DNA of 64,000 nucleotides from Lentibacillus jeotgali (lineage in GTDB: Bacteria > Bacillota > Bacilli > Bacillales > Amphibacillaceae). Positions 17,377 to 25,056 of the stretch are shown here, one piece after another. Numbering within the stretch: the first letter of the stretch is position 1; each line of letters opens with the position of its first letter. The notes under the pieces were generated by a model. It did no database searches and had not been told where the DNA came from. It saw only the letters and a list, made by a program, of their open reading frames with translations. A program made the translations under genes and the position numbers. The DNA is taken from assembly GCF_000224785.1 (NCBI RefSeq), contig NZ_AGAV01000005.1, positions 62,001-126,000 on the forward strand, given 5' to 3'.

Positions 17377-18753
17377 TTACTCATATGGAATATTGACCGT
17401 AAACGTGGAACCTTTTCCGGGCTCACTATCCACCATAATCGTTCCGCGGTGAAGCTCAATTACTTTTTTCGTGATAGACAGGCCCAGCCCTGTACTGTTT
17501 TCCGTGCGTGTTCTCGCTTTATCAACTTTATAAAATTGGTCAAACAGGAAGGGAAGGTCTTTTATGGCGATGCCTATCCCCGTATCTTCCACCACGATCC
17601 AGGCTCCTGTTTTATCATCGAAGGAACGAATTGTAATCGTACCGCCGGTCTCTGTATAGCGAATAGCATTTTCTGCTAGGTTCATCCAAACCTGGAATAG
17701 TAAACTTGGATCACCAGTGACGGTTGTTGGAACGAGGTCCATTTCAATTGTGATGTCTTTTTCCTGCCATTGCCATTCGGTAGCCAGCACGACTTCCTTC
17801 AGCTGTTCTGCTGCGTCATAGCGAATCATCTCCATCTCTTTTTCATGGTCCAAGGAAGTGAGAGTAAGCAGTTGTTTGCTAAGTAATGATAATCGCTTGC
17901 TTTCTTTTTCGATAATCGTCAAATAATGCGAGCGTTCCTTTTCAGTCAGATTTTCGTCCTTGATCGCCCGGGAGAACCCTTGGATTGATGTGAGGGGTGA
18001 CTGGATCTCATGGGAGACACTTGAGACAAATTCCTGCCGCTTTTCCTCAGTTCTCTCCAAACTGTCACTCATTTTTTTAAAATCACTTGCGAGACGGCCG
18101 ATTTCATCGTGTCTGTGTACATCCATTTTTAGATGATAATTTCCGGCAGCTATTTTCTTTGTTGCTTCTGTCAGCTTTTTAATTGGCTTGACAACAAATT
18201 GGGTGCTGATTAATACCATTAAGAAACTGAAAAGCAAGGTCAGTATGAGAAGCACTGCAAGGAATATACGCATTTCTCCAAATTGCTGCATGGTATCAGG
18301 ACGAACAAACAGGGCATATGTTGCTCCATTTACTTCGATTGGAACGCCGATGGTATTTTCAAGATGGTTGTCGAAAAAGCCGGTGACAAATGGCTTCCAG
18401 GGGTAATTTCTAATCCCGTGATAAACGTCACCATTCAGAACCTCCTGGATCTCTGATTGTTCCATTTTTGTTGAAGAGAATGATTCCCCGAACGTTTTAG
18501 CATCGCCATTCTGGTTGACTAAATAAAACTTGTAGCCAAGGTCAGCTATCGACGTTAAGAAAGCCGGTAAGGACTGGTTACTGTTTCCTTCATAAATGGA
18601 TTCAATGTTTTTTGCGATATGTGTTATTTTTTGGTCATTTTCGGGTTTTAAATAAATTTGATAGTAAATATTTGTCACAGCAAAAGCTACGATTGCACTT
18701 GCAATCATAATTGCCATTGTAATGACAATAATACGCACATAAAGTGTACGCAT
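17377..18753 (-). CDS. hssS: HssS-like heme-sensing histidine kinase
   Basis: 458 residues: membrane helix about 8-30, extracytoplasmic sensor about 31-165, second helix about 166-186, HAMP (QFVVKPIKKLTEATKKIAAG), HisKA with SSVSHEIQSPLTSIQGFSRA, and HATPase_c with NLAENAIRYT, VVEDTGIGI and STGLGLSITKKV. Length and layout match HssS (about 457 residues). It starts at ATG 18753 with GGAGGTC upstream. It would autophosphorylate when heme accumulates in the membrane and pass the phosphate to the regulator encoded 40 bases upstream. Confidence 0.85.
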   Translation of the reverse strand: MRTLYVRIIVITMAIMIASAIVAFAVTNIYYQIYLKPENDQKITHIAKNIESIYEGNSNQSLPAFLTSIADLGYKFYLVNQNGDAKTFGESFSSTKMEQSEIQEVLNGDVYHGIRNYPWKPFVTGFFDNHLENTIGVPIEVNGATYALFVRPDTMQQFGEMRIFLAVLLILTLLFSFLMVLISTQFVVKPIKKLTEATKKIAAGNYHLKMDVHRHDEIGRLASDFKKMSDSLERTEEKRQEFVSSVSHEIQSPLTSIQGFSRAIKDENLTEKERSHYLTIIEKESKRLSLLSKQLLTLTSLDHEKEMEMIRYDAAEQLKEVVLATEWQWQEKDITIEMDLVPTTVTGDPSLLFQVWMNLAENAIRYTETGGTITIRSFDDKTGAWIVVEDTGIGIAIKDLPFLFDQFYKVDKARTRTENSTGLGLSITKKVIELHRGTIMVDSEPGKGSTFTVNIPYE

Positions 18754-18793
18754 GTGATGACCTCCAATCTGCCTTGGGAGTTTTCCGAAGCAG

Positions 18794-19471
18794 TCATTCT
18801 TTATTGGCGACGAGCTTATACCCCAGCCCTCTTACAGTCTGAATTGAAAAGCCATGGCTATCTGTTGTGAAACGCTCACGCAGTCGTTTAATATGAACGT
18901 CCACGGTCCGGTCGCTCCCTTCAAAATCATTGCCCCAGACAAGATTGATTAACTGTTCGCGCGTAAATGTCCGGTTCGGATAATTCGCCAGTTGGGCCAA
19001 TAATTCAAATTCTTTTAAGGGTAAGATGATTGTTTTTCCGTTGGCTTGTACTTCATAGCTTTTTCGGTTGATTGTTGTATCCCCGATGCGGATGATCTCT
19101 TCACTTATCATCTGAAACCTGCGAAGTAATGCTTTGATGCGATACAAGACTTCTTTCGGTTCAAAAGGCTTTGTAATATAATCATCTGTTCCTGCAAGAA
19201 AGGCCTGTTCTTTGTCTTTCATTTCTCCCTTGGCTGTGATCATCAGGACGGGAATATCATAGTCATTCCGGATCTCTTTGCATAGATGATACCCATCCAC
19301 ATTCGGCATCATAATATCGACAAGTGCAAGATGTATATGCTGTTCTTCCAGCTTTGTCAGTGCTTCCTCTCCATCTTGCGCTTCGATTGTTTTATAGTTA
19401 TCCTTTTGTAAATACAGTCGCAGCAGCTCACGGATATGTGAATCATCATCGACGATAAGAATGGTGATCAT
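18794..19471 (-). CDS. hssR: HssR-like OmpR-family response regulator
   Basis: 225 residues. Receiver domain with VDDDSHIREL, the phosphoacceptor Asp in LALVDIMMPNVDG and Lys in DDYITKPFEPKEV; C-terminal winged helix with FTREQLINLVWGNDFEG, RTVDVHIKRLRERF and TVRGLGYKL. Length and motifs are close to Staphylococcus HssR. It heads the hssR-hssS-hrtB-hrtA run and has GGAGGTC 7 bases before its ATG. Predicted to bind the GTTCAT direct repeat and switch on hrtBA when heme is toxic. Confidence 0.87.
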   Translation of the reverse strand: MITILIVDDDSHIRELLRLYLQKDNYKTIEAQDGEEALTKLEEQHIHLALVDIMMPNVDGYHLCKEIRNDYDIPVLMITAKGEMKDKEQAFLAGTDDYITKPFEPKEVLYRIKALLRRFQMISEEIIRIGDTTINRKSYEVQANGKTIILPLKEFELLAQLANYPNRTFTREQLINLVWGNDFEGSDRTVDVHIKRLRERFTTDSHGFSIQTVRGLGYKLVANKE

Positions 19472-19710
19472 GATAGACCTCCTTTGTTACATTTATCGTA
19501 CCACATATAGGGCGCTTCTCTGTCGAAAAATCGCTTATGTTCCAAACATCACCGTTATAGGAGGGGCTGATAGACAAAACCGATCATGGCTTCACGTGAA
19601 GAAGTTGCATAAATATAGTAATTTGGATTTTTTAAAAAGTTTATAAAAAACAATTGACAGAAGAGACGAATTATTTTAGTATAAAATATAATTAATTTTA
19701 TAGACTTACT
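19472..19710. promoter_or_regulatory. Divergent promoter region, with promoter for the SAM riboswitch transcript
   Basis: TTGACA (19654-19659), 17 bases, TAGTAT (19677-19682) points rightward into the first SAM riboswitch. The left part would hold the hssR promoter on the minus strand. No gene is seen here. Confidence 0.5.
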
Positions 19711-19872
19711 TTCTTATCCAGAGAGGTGGAGGGATATGGCCCGCTGAAGCCTCGGCAACAGATTCTTATACAGGAGTACTGTGCCAATTCCATCATGCAA
19801 TAGCCTGAAAGATAAGAAAAGGTGATGATGGCCATCATAAACCCTTTTCTTATTAGAAAAAGGGTTTTGTTT
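19711..19872 (+). ncRNA. SAM-I (S-box) riboswitch, first of two, with terminator
   Basis: P1 is TTCTTATC (19711-19718) with GATAAGAA (19811-19818). The conserved S-box core is complete: AGAGGTGGAGGGA, GAAGCCTCGGCAACA, GTGCCAATTCC and GCAATAGCCTGAAAGATAAG. It is followed by the terminator hairpin AACCCTTTTCT/AGAAAAAGGGTT with TTTTGTTTT (19838-19872). SAM binding favours the terminator, so downstream genes would be expressed when S-adenosylmethionine is scarce. It is followed directly by a second S-box. Confidence 0.93.
19838..19872 (+). terminator. Terminator of the first S-box
   Basis: AAACCCTTTTCT pairs with AGAAAAAGGGTTT, followed by TGTTTT; the expression platform of the first SAM riboswitch. 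Confidence 0.88.
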
Positions 19873-19915
19873 TATAATAATAGATTTAATAATGAACAAT
19901 TGAATACTTCGAAAG

Positions 19916-20096
19916 CTTCTTATCCAGAGAGAGGGAGGGACTGACCCGCTGAACTCTCGGCAACCAGCCAGTGGCATGAAAGTGCACATTACGGCCCGGT
20001 GCCAATTTCAGAGGATTTTTTGCCAAAATCCGAAGATGAGAAGGCTGTAGCAAAGTTGTTTTTGTGAACCCTTCTCTTTTTTGGAGAAGGGTTTTT
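19916..20096 (+). ncRNA. SAM-I (S-box) riboswitch, second of two, with terminator
   Basis: P1 is TTCTTATC (19917-19924) with GATGAGAA (20035-20042). Core elements: AGAGAGAGGGAGGGA, GAACTCTCGGCAACCAGCC, GGTGCCAATTTC and CCGAAGATGAGAAGG. The terminator AACCCTTCTC/GAGAAGGGTT with a T tail lies at 20067-20096. It lies 44 bases after the first S-box terminator, so a transcript must escape both terminators to reach the genes beyond. The first ORF behind it is only 22 codons long. Confidence 0.93.
20067..20096 (+). terminator. Terminator of the second S-box
   Basis: AACCCTTCTC pairs with GAGAAGGGTT and is followed by TTTT; the expression platform of the second SAM riboswitch. Confidence 0.88.
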
Positions 20097-20181
20097 AACT
20101 TTTAAGGGGGTGACGCAGAGAAGGAAGTCGGTCAATTACATGCGATATTCACATCAATTAAAAATGAAAGGAGAATAAAAA

Positions 20182-20250
20182 ATGGCAGTAGAAACATTTA
20201 AAGCTACAACATACTTAGGGGAGAATTTGCAAGTTGGGACGACAAAATAA
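20182..20250 (+). pseudogene. Truncated OsmC-like ORF behind the SAM riboswitches
   Basis: ATG 20182 with AAAGGAG upstream opens only 22 codons: MAVETFKATTYLGENLQVGT then TK and TAA. The start resembles the N-terminus of OsmC/Ohr-type peroxiredoxin proteins (a short beta strand followed by LGENLQV), and the remainder of such a gene (about 120 residues) is missing. It is the only ORF directly behind the second S-box, so it is probably the remnant of the original riboswitch target. The family call rests on few residues. Confidence 0.5.
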
Positions 20251-20281
20251 CAGCCTTTTTTAATGATAGGAGGCAGGTACG

Positions 20282-21451
20282 ATGAAAACTGTTTTATTAG
20301 ATGGGGTTAGAACACCTTTTGGAAAGTGGAAAGGTGCACTTTCCAAACTATCTGCTGTCGAGCTAGGTACAAGCGCAGTGGCAGCATTATTACATCGTTA
20401 TCCCGAAGCCAGGAAAGCAGACGGAGCCATACTTGCTCAAGTCATTCAGGCAGGAACAGGCCAAAATCCCGCAAGACAAGTTGCTTATCATGCTGGAATA
20501 GATCCGGAAACGCCTGCAATTACACTCAACAACGTATGTTTGGGAGGAATTGCAACGATCGCAGATGCTTCGCGACGGATTCAGTTGAATGAAGGCAATT
20601 TATATCTCGTTGGCGGGTTTGATTCGATGACAAATGCCCCACATACCGCGAATATCCGAATGAAAAGCGGGATTGGACATACACAGTTAAATGACACGTT
20701 ACAAAATGATGGACTATGGTGTGCTTTAACGGATCAATCAATGGGAACGCTCACTGACCATTACAACCATATTTATAAAATACCCCGCCAGGAACAAGAT
20801 GAATATGCAGCACTATCCCAGCGGCGGGCAGCCGATGCCCAGGCTGGTGGTAAACTGGCAGATGAAATTGCCTCTATAACCGATTTACTAGAAGCAGACG
20901 AAGGAATTCGTGTGAATACAACGATTGACAAGCTGAGCAATCTTCCTCCCGCTTTCTCCCCCGAGGGGACGATCACAGCGGGGAATGCTTCGCAAATGAC
21001 TGACGGCGCAAGTGTGGGCCTTGTTACGTCTGAAGAAAATGCACAAAACTTAAATCAAACACCACTTGCGGAAGTTATTGACTGGCAAGAAGTGGCAGGC
21101 CCTGATGCCAGTTTGCAAACGAAGCCAGCAAAGGCCGTCAAAAATTTGCTGGAAAGACAGCATTTATCCATTGACGATATTGATTTGTTTGAAATTAACG
21201 AAGCCTTTGCCAGTGTTGTCATTGCCAGCTGCCGCGAATTAGGCGTTAACTATGATCATGTCAATGTCAATGGTGGAGCGATCGCTGTCGGTCACCCGCT
21301 CGGCGGTACCGGAGTCCGGCTCGTGCTAACGCTTGCGTATGAGTTGAGACGACGTGGGGGCGGAAAAGGAATTGCCTCTTTATGCGGTGGTGGCGGCCAA
21401 GCATTCGCTATCTTAATAGAAGTACCGAAAACGAAAGGAGAATCCGCATGA
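20282..21451 (+). CDS. Thiolase (acetyl-CoA acetyltransferase)
   Basis: 389 residues. The acyl-accepting Cys is in NNVCLGG (about residue 86), the C-terminal NEAFA helix and the second active-site region GHPLGGTGVR and CGGGGQAFA are all present, as in degradative and biosynthetic thiolases. It splits acetoacetyl-CoA into two acetyl-CoA or acts on a related 3-ketoacyl-CoA. AGGAGG precedes ATG 20282. It overlaps the acetoacetyl-CoA synthetase start by 4 bases (ATGA), so the two steps, activation and thiolysis of acetoacetate, are made together. Confidence 0.92.
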   Translation: MKTVLLDGVRTPFGKWKGALSKLSAVELGTSAVAALLHRYPEARKADGAILAQVIQAGTGQNPARQVAYHAGIDPETPAITLNNVCLGGIATIADASRRIQLNEGNLYLVGGFDSMTNAPHTANIRMKSGIGHTQLNDTLQNDGLWCALTDQSMGTLTDHYNHIYKIPRQEQDEYAALSQRRAADAQAGGKLADEIASITDLLEADEGIRVNTTIDKLSNLPPAFSPEGTITAGNASQMTDGASVGLVTSEENAQNLNQTPLAEVIDWQEVAGPDASLQTKPAKAVKNLLERQHLSIDDIDLFEINEAFASVVIASCRELGVNYDHVNVNGGAIAVGHPLGGTGVRLVLTLAYELRRRGGGKGIASLCGGGGQAFAILIEVPKTKGESA

Positions 21452-23391
21452 CAACAGAACTGACGCAACAACGTTCCACGATTCTTTGGGAGCCAGCCCG
21501 TAAAGATATCGAACAGTCACATATCAACGCTTTTGCAGCATTTGCCAATCAGCCGCTTTTTCCTTATGAACGGCTGCATCACTGGTCCATTGCTCATTTA
21601 GATGAGTTTTGGTCAAATGTATGGGACTACGCCGAGATTATTGGCAAAAAAGGGGAGCAAATCTACATACCTTCAGATTCCATGCCTGATGTCCAATGGT
21701 TCCCTGAAGCAGAATTGAATTTCGCTGAGAATTTATTGAGAGGCGACGACCAGCGAATCGTTGCCTATGAAGCAGACGAAACGGGATTTCAACGCTCGAT
21801 TCAATTAAAAGAATTGAAGCAAATTGTTGCCAGCGCTCAGAGCGGACTGAAAGAACTGGGTGTCGAAAAAGGAGATCGGGTGGCAGGGGTAACCATCAAT
21901 AACATCCAGGGTCTTGCTGCGTTGCTCGCAACGGTTTCACTTGGTGCGGTGTGGACGTCTTGTTCTCCCGATTTCGGTGCAAAAGGCATGATTGACCGTA
22001 TTGGGCAGGCACAGCCAAAAGTGCTGTTTTCTGTCCTTTCCTATCAATATAAGCAAAAGCCTTTTGAAATGACAGACAAGGTCAAAGAAGCGAGTAACGC
22101 AATCAGCAGCTTAACTGCCATCGTCACACTGAACGGTGAGCTTGAATCGGATAAGCTTGATACGCTTACATGGGATTCATTATGTGACAATCAGGCGGAA
22201 GTGCCTGATTATATCAGAGTTCCATTCGAACATCCACTGTACATTTTATATACGTCCGGGACGACCGGGCTGCCGAAAGCTATTGTCCATTCTGCTGGCG
22301 GCACTTTACTTCAACATGTCAAGGAACACCAGCTGCACTGTGACGTGCACAAAAATGATGTTCTTTTTTGGTATACCAATACCGCTTGGATGATGTATCC
22401 GTGGCTTGTGACAGGACTGGCCAGTGAAGCGGCAATCCTTTTATATGATGGCTCCCCCGTGCGAACTGATGATGTCACGCACCTTTGGCGGGTTGCAGAT
22501 CAAATAGGAGTCACCCATTTTGGGACAAGCCCAAAATATTTAGAAACGCTGATGAAAAACAATGTTGGACTGCAGAGGGATTACCAGCTCGATACGCTCA
22601 GGAGCGTTTTGTCCTGTGGTGCACCTCTAAGTGCTGAACAATACGATTGGGTATATCAAACGATTAAACAAGATATTGTGCTTGCATCCATTTCCGGGGG
22701 CACTGAAATTATTGGCTGTTTCGTAATGGGCACACCGGTTCACCCTGTCCGCAGAGGTGAAATCACTTGCAAGGCGTTAGGGATGGCCGTTGATGTTCTT
22801 GATGAAAGGGGAGCGTCGGTTTATGCCGAAAAAGGCGATCTCGTTTGTACCCAGCCAGCACCTAGCATGCCAATTACCTTTTACGGAAAAGAAGGAGATG
22901 AACGTTATCGAAACACTTATTTTTCGAAATGGCCGGGGATATGGACGCATGGTGATTTTGTTGAGCAGACAGTTGATGAAACGTTTATTATTTATGGACG
23001 GTCAGATACGACGTTAAATCCCGGGGGCGTTCGGATCGGTACAGCCGAAATTTATAAAGTTGTCGAGCAGCATGCACAAGTCAAGGATTCGATAGTTTTT
23101 GGTCTGCCTGTTGATAATGACGAAGAAATAGTGCTATGTCTTGTGGCTGATCAACAAGACGAGCTGTTAATCAAGGATATTCGTCAGCAAATTCGGACGC
23201 ATGCATCTCCCAGACACGTTCCGAAACGGATTTACTTTGTAGACGAAATCCCTTATACGATTAATGGAAAAAAGGTAGAAGGTGCTGCAAAAACGGAAGC
23301 GCTGGGATATGAAGTGAAAAATAAAGCATCTCTAAGCAATCCAGATAGTTTAGCGACTTTTACAAGATTGATAGAAAGGAAGTATTACTAA
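21448..23391 (+). CDS. Acetoacetyl-CoA synthetase
   Basis: 647 residues from ATG 21448 (AAAGGAG upstream). It is an ANL-family adenylate-forming ligase: P-loop ILYTSGTTGLPKAIVHS (about residue 266), SGGTEIIGCF motif, GDFVEQT motif, and C-terminal hinge and Lys region YGRSDTTLNPGGVRIGTAEI and TINGKKVE. The long N-terminal extension with the Trp-rich FWSNVWDYAEIIG is characteristic of acetoacetyl-CoA synthetase. It makes acetoacetyl-CoA from acetoacetate, ATP and CoA; the thiolase just upstream then cleaves it. Exact substrate (acetoacetate or another short keto acid) is not proven. Confidence 0.9.
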   Translation: MTTELTQQRSTILWEPARKDIEQSHINAFAAFANQPLFPYERLHHWSIAHLDEFWSNVWDYAEIIGKKGEQIYIPSDSMPDVQWFPEAELNFAENLLRGDDQRIVAYEADETGFQRSIQLKELKQIVASAQSGLKELGVEKGDRVAGVTINNIQGLAALLATVSLGAVWTSCSPDFGAKGMIDRIGQAQPKVLFSVLSYQYKQKPFEMTDKVKEASNAISSLTAIVTLNGELESDKLDTLTWDSLCDNQAEVPDYIRVPFEHPLYILYTSGTTGLPKAIVHSAGGTLLQHVKEHQLHCDVHKNDVLFWYTNTAWMMYPWLVTGLASEAAILLYDGSPVRTDDVTHLWRVADQIGVTHFGTSPKYLETLMKNNVGLQRDYQLDTLRSVLSCGAPLSAEQYDWVYQTIKQDIVLASISGGTEIIGCFVMGTPVHPVRRGEITCKALGMAVDVLDERGASVYAEKGDLVCTQPAPSMPITFYGKEGDERYRNTYFSKWPGIWTHGDFVEQTVDETFIIYGRSDTTLNPGGVRIGTAEIYKVVEQHAQVKDSIVFGLPVDNDEEIVLCLVADQQDELLIKDIRQQIRTHASPRHVPKRIYFVDEIPYTINGKKVEGAAKTEALGYEVKNKASLSNPDSLATFTRLIERKYY

Positions 23392-24551
23392 TGTCGCGCA
23401 AACCTCACGGGGCAATTATTGGTATTGGCGAGCTGAAACCGGAACGCTATTCAGAAGGGAAGACAACTCTGAGTTTAATCGCGGATTCAGTTCGAGAGGC
23501 AATTAAGGATGCTGGTATTTCCAAAGATGTGGTTGACGGATTACTTGTTGGTCCACAGGTTGGCGAGACACCCCAGCACGTTCCTGCAACTGTATCGGAA
23601 TATTTAGGCATTAATCCGACGATGTCGAATATGGTAGATCTTGGCGGAGCGACGGGGCCGGGAATGATTTGGCGGGCAGCCGCTGCCATTAAAATGGGCA
23701 TGTGTGAAACCGTCGTATGCGTATTAGCGAACAAAAATGAAAAAGGTGAAACATTGCGTTCACCAAACCGCAATCCCATTCGGGAATTCGATGTACCATT
23801 TGGAGCTTTAGGTGCCAATACTTCTTATGCATTGTTGAAGCGGCAGCACATGGAAAAACACGGTTCGACTCAAGAGCAATTCGCAAAAATCGCTTATTGG
23901 TCCAGAAAAAATGCCCAGCTCAATCCAAATGCAATTTTTTACGGCAAGCCCTTGGAACTGAATGACATTCTTTCATCGCCGATGATAGCTGATCCGCTTC
24001 ATCTTTTAGAAATTGTGATGCCGGTTGCCGGTGGGGCAGCAGTAATCGTTACTTCCGAAGATCGTGCGGAACAAGGAAAGCATAGACCCGTTTATCTGAA
24101 AGGAGCAGGCGAAAAAATCACTCATCGTGCAGTTAGCCAGGCACCGGACATTGATGATCTGCCATTTCAATATTCAATTCCATATGCCCTTGATCAAGCG
24201 GAAATTGATATTCATGACATTGACTTGTTGTCTCTATATGATTGTTATACCAGTGTTGTCGCCACACAATTGGAAAGTACCGGTCTCTGTGGGCCCGGTG
24301 AATTTGGCCATTTTATCGAAAATCATAGTTTTGGGCATGATGGAGACTATCCGCTGAATACGCATGGCGGTCAGCTCGGGTTTGGTCAGGCTGATTTAGC
24401 CGGGGGAATGTCTCATGTGATTGAATCCGTCTATCAATTGCGCGGTGATGCAGAGCAACGACAAATTCCAAACGCCCGGCATGCACTTGTTACGGGTAAT
24501 GGGGCAACTCTAAGCGAAACCACAGCACTTGTGTTGGGGGGAGTATCATGA
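23391..24551 (+). CDS. Thiolase-like (SCP-x/lipid-transfer type) protein
   Basis: 386 residues with a thiolase fold. C-terminal features are clear: LYDCYTSVVATQLE, NTHGGQLGFGQADLAGG and ALVTGNGATLSETTALV. The N-terminal region where active thiolases have a catalytic Cys reads NMVDLGGATGPGMIWRA, with no Cys, so it may be non-catalytic or work by a different mechanism. Proteins of this type pair with DUF35 zinc-ribbon/OB-fold partners, and exactly such a gene overlaps its 3' end. It starts where the synthetase stops. Probable role: part of a thiolase/DUF35 complex handling acyl-CoA intermediates. Confidence 0.8.
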   Translation: MSRKPHGAIIGIGELKPERYSEGKTTLSLIADSVREAIKDAGISKDVVDGLLVGPQVGETPQHVPATVSEYLGINPTMSNMVDLGGATGPGMIWRAAAAIKMGMCETVVCVLANKNEKGETLRSPNRNPIREFDVPFGALGANTSYALLKRQHMEKHGSTQEQFAKIAYWSRKNAQLNPNAIFYGKPLELNDILSSPMIADPLHLLEIVMPVAGGAAVIVTSEDRAEQGKHRPVYLKGAGEKITHRAVSQAPDIDDLPFQYSIPYALDQAEIDIHDIDLLSLYDCYTSVVATQLESTGLCGPGEFGHFIENHSFGHDGDYPLNTHGGQLGFGQADLAGGMSHVIESVYQLRGDAEQRQIPNARHALVTGNGATLSETTALVLGGVS

Positions 24552-24961
24552 ACATTTCGTTACCAAAACCTGTCAAGACATCAATAAGTAAGCCGTTTTG
24601 GGACAGTATCGCTAAGGAAAGGTTTTCACTCCAGTTCTGCGATGACTGCAGCCGGGCTATCTTCTACCCCAGGGCGCATTGTCCGCACTGCTTTAGTGAT
24701 CAATTGACATGGAAAGAGGCATCCGGACAGGGCAGGTTAAAAACATGGAGCATCATTTATCGGACAGGTCACCCTGCCTGGCAGGAGAAGACTCCGTATG
24801 TCGTCGGTGTGGTGGAATTGGAAGAAGGCCCTTCAATGCTGACACATTTGCTAATAGAACCAAGTGAGATTACCTATCAAATGGATGTTTCGGTCTGCTT
24901 TACGACAATTGAAGGCGAAGTACTGCCTTTTTTCAAGGCAAAAGGAGAGGAGAGGCCATGA
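24548..24961 (+). CDS. DUF35 (Zn-ribbon/OB-fold) acyl-CoA-associated protein
   Basis: 137 residues. An N-terminal rubredoxin-like zinc ribbon with four Cys (FCDDCSRAIFYPRAHCPHC, residues ~34-52) precedes an OB-fold (GRLKTWSIIYRTGHPAW, YVVGVVELEEG). Such proteins bind the thiolase partner and acyl-CoA. The gene overlaps the thiolase-like gene by 4 bases and the next small ORF by 4 bases (ATGA), so the cluster is tightly coupled. Confidence 0.88.
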   Translation: MNISLPKPVKTSISKPFWDSIAKERFSLQFCDDCSRAIFYPRAHCPHCFSDQLTWKEASGQGRLKTWSIIYRTGHPAWQEKTPYVVGVVELEEGPSMLTHLLIEPSEITYQMDVSVCFTTIEGEVLPFFKAKGEERP

Positions 24962-25053
24962 TCCTGACTTATTTTCTGTTAGTCGCTGTATGCTGGGTGA
25001 TCGGTATTGTTTTATGGAGAAAAGTTTATGTCGGCAGAAAGGAGGAAAACTGA
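24958..25053 (+). CDS. Small membrane protein, possible symporter accessory subunit
   Basis: 31 residues: one hydrophobic helix (LTYFLLVAVCWVIGIVLW) followed by a basic tail (RKVYVGRKEEN). ATG 24958 overlaps the stop of the DUF35 gene, and GGAGG follows at the end of the ORF as the ribosome site of the symporter 3 bases downstream. Small hydrophobic proteins of this kind accompany some sodium/solute symporters. It is too short for reliable family assignment, but the coupling on both sides supports translation. Confidence 0.6.
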   Translation: MILTYFLLVAVCWVIGIVLWRKVYVGRKEEN

Positions 25054-25056
25054 GGC

